Part shown: positions 57,990-64,000 of the stretch, piece after piece
How the letters are laid out: the number at the start of each line of letters is the position of its first letter
Position numbering within the stretch: position 1 is the stretch's first letter
DNA from: Massospora cicadina
Lineage: Eukaryota > Entomophthoromycota > Entomophthoromycetes > Entomophthorales > Entomophthoraceae
Direction: 5' to 3'
Length of the DNA stretch: 64,000 nt
Assembly: GCA_022478985.1 (NCBI GenBank)
Contig: JAKSZP010005280.1
Span: 248,001 to 312,000, forward strand
The notes under the pieces: generated by a model
The model's input: only the letters and a program-made list of their open reading frames with translations
Database searches by the model: none
Told to the model about the DNA's origin: nothing
Program-made: the position numbers and the translations under genes

Positions 57990-58220
57990 AGGGACAGTGC
58001 AATCATTGCTCATGGGAGGTGCCAATGATGGGCGCCACGTGGTGACCATTAGGCCTAGTGCCTGCTACCTTGAGGGCAATGAAATTACCAGAGGCGCCAG
58101 TGTCCACTAAAGCGTTAATTGTTACCTGTCTTGATCCTACTGAAATCTCCTTCAGCAAACAAGAAGTAAGTGCAATCATGTTTATTAATGCAATTAATAG
58201 TGCATACGCCTGGTTTGATG
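57990..58220 (-). pseudogene. Element G protease
   Basis: VTINALVDTGASGNFIALKV at about 58130-58070 contains an intact DTGA active site. Just upstream, CTINCINKHDC resembles the junction between Gag and protease. The rest of the domain (58000-57700) is broken. Confidence 0.68.
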
Positions 58221-58229
58221 TCTATGTCC

Positions 58230-60060
58230 GTTGCTGACTTTTCTTGGTCTTGGAAATTCGCTATAAACTGAGAGGGAATTGCCGCTGTGTGGATGTAGGT
58301 CAGAAGGGATTATGTGGGGACGGTTAGGTCCATCAATGGGCGGATATGGTCAAGATTTTTGATGACCAGATTTTGGCTGCGCTCTTCTTCAATTTGTTCC
58401 ATCATTTCAAGCTGGTAGGAGGAAATCATAGGGGACTCTGGGTTAAATGGGACGAAAAGCATAGCTATGGTCTATTTGCTATGTCACCAATGAGGATCAT
58501 GAGAATGGGACCCTCAAGGGTTGTGCAGCACAACCAGAATTGCAGGAAAGTTGAGCAGAACGTCACGACACCCACTTGGTTGTGAATATGGATGGATGTC
58601 CAAAGCGAGGTTTGATTGCATTCTCTGGGCTATGAGCATGGCTGGTTACCCTAAAATATTCCGCTGAATGGGGTTGTGCGGAGGCAAATGGGGTGAGGTA
58701 AAGTACTGCCACTGCCCGGGGATGGATCATAGAGCGGTACATATCCACCAGGTTGAGCTTTAATGCACCATTGGTGGTCTGTTCCAATTCCTCATCATCC
58801 CTTCAGATGCCTTCCCATCCATTAGCATAAGCATGCCAGCGTTGCAGGAAGGTGGGGTGGTCCACTGTACTGGTGATAAGTATTGGCAGAGTCAGTTTTC
58901 AGTTTCATATGTATCAGGGGGTGGGCTTCAAACTTGTTGGGCCAGGATGTACGCTCCTTCCAGGGTATATGCCCACTATACCACCCACGTGTGAGCTTGC
59001 CCCATGGGTGAAGGAGGCTAAAAAGGTGGCCATGGCGACTTTCTCCAGAAGCTGAATAGAGCCACTATCTGTATTGGGACCATGGGTTTAATAACATGTA
59101 TCTTATATAATTTGAGGCCAGAGGACCCAAATTTTCAGGGTGTTGGAATATACCTTTTATGCTTATCTTATCCGAAAAGTCTTTACTCCAGATGCTATTC
59201 TTGGAGTAATATTTCCTAATAAATATGGGGAGAATTTTAACTTAGAATTGCGAAATTAAGAGAGTAGTTTTTATATTAGTCAGAACCTCGTTATAAGGGA
59301 GTTTTGTTCAGTAAATCCCCAAGCTAAGATCTAGACTCATAACGAATCAGCTTTAGTGGTAGGTTCATCATTTTTTTCAAAAATGATTTGAGCGCCTTAT
59401 AAATCAGGTTTGAACCCCAATACTAGGGCATGGAATGCTGTTGGGGTATTGTCCCTGATAAGGGCCTAGATATTTGGCCAACTTGGGTTCTATTCCCATC
59501 ACCAACCCATTCAAATTTCCCATTTGATTTGGAATTATGACAATATGTTTGAGAGTTTTGATTTAGTCATCTAAACTTGTGGTGAGTACCTTCCAGAGGA
59601 ATAAAGATTAAATAATCTGGGGTCTCAATGTGGGGTAGCCATCATTGACAAGATGATCATTAAGAGGTCAGGAGGAGCTTCACCTAAGTGGGAAGTAGGG
59701 TTAGAACTGTGCGGGCCCATGTTTTTGCAACTCTCTTCAGGACATTAAGCAGTGCCAGCAATTTATGTTCATCAGAGGTCTCAATACTGCCTGTTAAGTT
59801 GGCTCTCAAGCACAGTCCAGCTAGTTACTCTAGTACCTGCTGGGCTATCTCATCTGAGGGGCAGGAGGTGGGTTTAACCACTGTCACTTCTCAAGCTTGG
59901 GCGTATGAAGGGGAGAGGTCAGTTGAGCTTCCCAGGCTAGGATCACTTGTTTAATGGCTCTGATGAGCATATTCCATGACTAGCATGTCAGAAGGGTGTG
60001 CATGAGGCTGTTTAACTTCTTTCAGCTGTCAATTAGCCATGTTCAACAGGTCTCAGGCCA
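58230..60060 (-). pseudogene. Element G Gag region
   Basis: Expected position of Gag between the 5' LTR and protease. Only scattered helix-like pieces can be read on the minus strand. It is split by the H2 repeat (59070-59542). I base the call mainly on position. Confidence 0.4.
59070..59542 (+). repeat. H2, solo-LTR-like repeat inside G
   Basis: Second copy of the 500-1044 repeat, about 70 bp shorter. Starts TGTATTGGGACCA and ends GGAATTATGACA. No target-site duplication recognised. Confidence 0.55.
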
Positions 60061-60096
60061 TCAACATTACCGCTGTATTAAGTGTCTGGGTTATTA

Positions 60097-61441
60097 GGTC
60101 AGACATACATCATGCCAAAGAAAGACTTGATTTCCATCAGGGGTAATCCAATACTCATGATAGCTCCATATCCTTTACAAAATCGCTATTATGAGGATAC
60201 ACGAATAGTATCCACCAAGGGAAAGGTGCGAAAAAATAATGGTCAATGAACACCAATCTGATCCCAACTATCAAGCTGAGGGCTGGCAATAGTTTCGCCT
60301 ATGCCTTCCAAGGCATGTGAGAATCAGTGGGTTCAGATAAAGGTGATCTTGGCAATTAACCTGACTTGGGTTCTTCACAAGAGCTGAACTGTATTGAACC
60401 TGATCTTGAGGGTAGTTCAGTGAATCCCCATATTAAACCTGCCAACAGCATCATTAGATTTACGCTCCATCATAGTAGTCTCATGTTCAGGGTTTGTCCC
60501 TTATAGATCGGTTCAATTCAGTCTGATTGGAGTTCTGGGCAGGGATCATTGACTGCATACCTGGGGGCGGAGAGTTGTTAGGCCTGTTACCCAGGGTATC
60601 CTTTGGTTTAAGCCACTAAGTGAGGCAAGTGCCAGAATTGATAGGGAGACGTCAAACTCTATAACAGAGAACAGATTGTGGTAACCTTCCATTGGTTGTT
60701 GCGGTTTCATTAAGGGAGATAAGATTTTTATGAACGTATAAGGATTTTGGAAATTTATTTGAATTGAATTTGACAAATATTATCGTTTTATTAAAGGAGA
60801 TTATAGAATGACCCAGCACTCTACTGTATGCTGAGCGCTGGGTTTATATAGTGTAAACCAGAAGATGAGAAGGCTCACGACCTAGTATGACAATTGAGCC
60901 ACTGTTGAATAAACCAAAGGCTGCAAATATATCTTATATTTATTTCAAGTCGTCCATTGTTTGTCTGAACCTTCAAAACTGGATGCAGTGGATGGCTCGC
61001 CCATCATTTCAACTTGAGAATTTTTTTAGTTTTTTTTTTGGGCGTTTAGGTTCTAACCCTTATAATTTAACCCTCTTGAGATTATCACACTAATGCGCTT
61101 GCAGGATTTTCTAATCATGTTATCTGGAATTCTCCCCTCTTTTGGACATGGCGATTTCACCCTTTTTTAGGATTTGACCAGAATCCAGAAGAACGAGAGT
61201 GCACTTGTCAGAATATGTCCCCAATTTTTGTAATATGGTCTTCAGCGGAATTCATGATAATAGGGAGTTTAGGGTGCCAACTGTCACAAGGTTAAGACCA
61301 GGATATTCTGGGGTGAGCGGTGGCCACCTACTTCTCATCAAGGGTGTGCCTCAAGTCTTCTATTTTTCCAGCGGCAATGCTCTGGGGCATTCCCTTTCTT
61401 TGTTTAAAAGGGGTTTACCTTCACGTCCAGCGCAATAGCGG
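60097..61441 (-). repeat. Element G 5' LTR
   Basis: About 1,345 bp matching 53143-54481. The plus-strand right end (CAATAGCGG) is where homology between the two copies stops. Confidence 0.75.
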
Positions 61442-62454
61442 GTATGTAACCTTACAGTCTGTGTTTTTTTACTATATACGTATTTGAATGTTGGTCATAG
61501 TCATATTGATAAAAACATTAAGCATGAATTTCTAATTTGCGCCCTCAGTTTATAACCACCTCTTTAATCTCACATGATTGCAATGTAACTGTGTTTGGGG
61601 GCACATAATGCCCTTCTGATGAATTTGTTAAACAGCCGTTGGGGTTGCTGGAAGAGCTCAAGCTACGTGTCAGCCAAGAGTAAATCTGAACCGTCCAGAG
61701 ATCAACAATCACTGGCCCTACTCAACACCATATAAGGCGAGGCTAGGACTATGACGCAGACCATAATGTAAAAAATCTATTTTAGGAGAATCTGCCCCCT
61801 TGTTATTCACCATCATGCCTTCAATAGTCGCCACACCCGCATCAAGGCCTCAACTACTGTTCTCACTATTCCACAGTTGATTCTTATCATCAAATTTGGA
61901 TGTTAAATACTAAGGCCTACCAACATCTCATCAACTCCTTGGACTATGATATTATTTCACATCCATTGCATTCCGCGTGTCCTTCAACTAGGGGGTGGGC
62001 TCACATTCTACATGGTATAAAGGGCCTGAAACATTTGATGCAGCTTACAAATTGCCCAACCTACTGAAGAGCAACTCAGGTGTTGATGGGCCAACACATT
62101 CACCTTCCAGAATTTTACCATCAATTCACTAGACCTTTTAAAGCTCCACCAAAGAAGGCATAAATATGTTGACTAATAGGGAAGAGGACTACCTCAAAGA
62201 CAATGAAGCAAAAAACAACCTATATATTAGAACTACTCTGATTATGAAACCACTTGTTCAGGCAACAAATATACAAATAGCATGAATTCGCGGTACTTAC
62301 CATTGCCAAGGCCCTCCACAACAGTTGGTGTATAAGGGCGTTTACAATGGCGTGTAAAAATTGTGGATTTTACATAAGATATCGCAAGTAACCCAAGAAC
62401 ACCCTCAAATAAGCTAGACACCTAAGCGCACACAGTGTCCGTTTATAGCTCACA
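61442..62454. other. Unassigned sequence before a gypsy fragment
   Basis: Contains a TATAAAGGGCCT box near 62013 resembling the one near 13200. It may be part of the 5' LTR of the element that follows, but its partner LTR would be outside the window. Confidence 0.3.
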
Positions 62455-64000
62455 ATGATGGAGCAAATTGATAGGAGCGCTGCCAGAAAACCAATTCATA
62501 GAGACCTGTCACATGTGCAGCTCTTAGATTCTTTAGACCTCACCTCAGCCCTGTTGTCCTATGACCAAGCTGAAGTGATGCCCATAAAGTTTTTAGCAAG
62601 CCCAAGATTTACTTCAAACCAGCAAACACAATGGAAATATGTCACTACATGTGGGCATTTAAAGACCTAGATAGTTATGATTGTTTATTTCTTTTTTTGC
62701 TGTGAGGATAACAATCAGCATCCACAGAGCCTCAGTGAAATCCCTTGTCTTTACAAAGGCCCTGGACAACTTCAACAATCTGAAAAATGGCTCAGGCTTT
62801 AGTCCTGGTTGTCAATATGGCCTCACTGGTCATGGGTGCATACTGAGCTCCAGTAATCACGTTACTACTGTTTGAACCAATTCTCTTTAATGCCCATGAG
62901 CAAAGGCTTGCATGTAACTTCTCAGATATATCTGACTTTTTGTACCCCATGAACTTAGGGGAAAGTTGATGACACCGTCAATCACTATATATTTTGACCT
63001 CTAATAAAATAGGCGCATTTTAACATTCTTCTGTCACTTAAGTGAGATTCCACTGCTTCCACCCTGTCTATAGGAATTGCCAAGCAGCAATGGTGAATTA
63101 CTCCTCATCTGAAGCTGTACTAGATTTACCCACCATGCCACAAGCGCGTGATCCATCACAATATCTTTGATGTGGATATAGGTAACTGCCTATTGCAGTA
63201 TTCTAAGCTTGTCTTGGACTTCCAATTAACAGTGGACCTCATTAAGATCAACTCTCCATCTATCAATATGGTCTAAGGTCAGTCCTAAAGATATGTTTTA
63301 TTGGGACGTTGTCCAAAGGATAAAAGATTAAGAAAACTTTGATGATATTATTGCTCATTTTGTTTTCAAGAATCCTGATGTTACCCTGCGGAAATTCATG
63401 AATTCAGTCCTCCTGAAAATTTAACAGCCCTGATCTATACCCATTACAATTAGAGTCTACAATATTTTTATTATTTACCAGGTCAAAAATATTTTCTAAA
63501 CTGGACTTTAATCGCCTCTCATCAAGTATATAAGAAAAGGGTTAAAAGTGGTTGATTATCATCCATACACCACATGGAATTAAGATTTTGAGGCAATGAT
63601 ATTTGGGCTTAATAATGCCCCCACTGTGTTCAAATGGTTGATTAACCACTCTTTAGGTGATCTTTGATTGTCAAGTGCAGTAGCATACATTGATGACATC
63701 CTTATACACTCCCTAAATGCTTAGTAACGCGAAAAAGATCTGGTGGCTTTGGCCGCTCCTCCACAGAAGGATGGACTTCATGCAAAAAAGGTCAAATTGT
63801 GAATTTTATAAGGTCTATTTGCAAAATATTTTAGAGAATCTCGCGATGAGTGATGGCCAAGCTATAGCTCCCTCAAATTCAAACGCCATCAGATAGTGGT
63901 CAACACCAACTTCCCAGACTCAGCTTTATAGTTTACTAAACTCAGTTACTCTCTAAGGAAATTTATCCAGTCATCTCAGAAAGCTACCCACCACTTCACT
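62455..64000 (+). pseudogene. Partial gypsy element I, RT with YIDD, cut by window end
   Basis: 63598-63720 reads MIFGLNNAPTVFKWLINHSL, a stop, then AVAYIDDILIHSL, an RT palm with an intact YIDD close to the element G type (YINDILVHS). Upstream frames (62455-62670, 62681-62875) probably belong to its Gag but lack motifs. The element continues past 64000. Confidence 0.6.

Larger units (their letters stand above)
53143..61441 (-). mobile_element. Chromovirus-type gypsy element G
   Basis: Minus-strand element with LTRs of about 1.34 kb (53143-54481 and about 60097-61441). From high to low coordinates: Gag, protease, RT, RNase H, integrase, chromodomain. The chromodomain after a GPF module is the hallmark of chromoviruses. 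An H repeat (59070-59542) sits inside Gag. No primer-binding site like that of A, C and E was found. Broken throughout. Confidence 0.8.

Noticed and set aside
13369..61441. Claim of repeat-induced point mutation (RIP)
   Set aside because: Transitions are plentiful, but the clearest cases are in CpG, which fits methylation decay equally well. Dinucleotide ratios would be needed to separate the two.
1..64000. CRISPR array, bacterial operon or phage features
   Set aside because: No regularly spaced repeats and no prokaryotic gene organisation; all content is eukaryotic repeat DNA.

Overview
The window looks like a transposon-dense, AT-rich stretch of a eukaryotic nuclear genome, most probably a filamentous fungus. 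The grounds are a compact fungal-style ankyrin gene with one very short intron, several decayed Ty3/gypsy LTR retrotransposons, a LINE-like ORF1, tRNA-derived SINEs, and widespread CpG to TpG/CpA decay. Nothing prokaryotic is present. The species cannot be named from this sequence.

Layout. 1-10262 is AT-rich and gene-poor. It holds a solo-LTR-like repeat (H1, 500-1044), the only intact-looking host gene (two-exon ankyrin-repeat protein, minus strand, 5887-6724) and a SINE with target-site duplications (8617-8915). 10340-12058 is a broken ORF1/Gag-like gene. 13369-37354 is a three-element nest: a minus-strand gypsy element A (about 6.5 kb when its insertions are removed), split by element B (plus strand, 14183-23729) and element C (minus strand, 23883-31817). 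B and C are the same family in opposite orientation only 153 bp apart, so they form a giant inverted repeat. 38005-52927 is a second nest: gypsy element D (plus) carries a short SINE in its 5' LTR, a small non-coding LTR element F (40077-41977) in its body, and gypsy element E (45833-52751) in its 3' LTR; E carries a further SINE. 53143-61441 is a minus-strand chromovirus-type element G with a second H repeat inside it. 62455-64000 is the start of another degenerate gypsy element, cut by the window end.

How the parts work together. All retrotransposons are broken by stops and frameshifts. In several of them the catalytic Asp of protease, reverse transcriptase or integrase has become Asn, often by G to A in a CpG. 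LTRs, primer-binding sites, polypurine tracts and some target-site duplications can still be read and allow the order of insertion to be reconstructed.

The most unusual content is (1) a conserved antisense coding module between integrase and 3' LTR in B and C, made of a small ORF of about 90 codons and a 357-codon ORF whose frame is free of indels in B; (2) the 4.6-4.9 kb inverted arms of B and C; (3) element F, a non-coding LTR element with strong hairpins; and (4) a SINE family seen as a long copy and a short copy, the short one with an empty site visible in the other LTR of the same host element.
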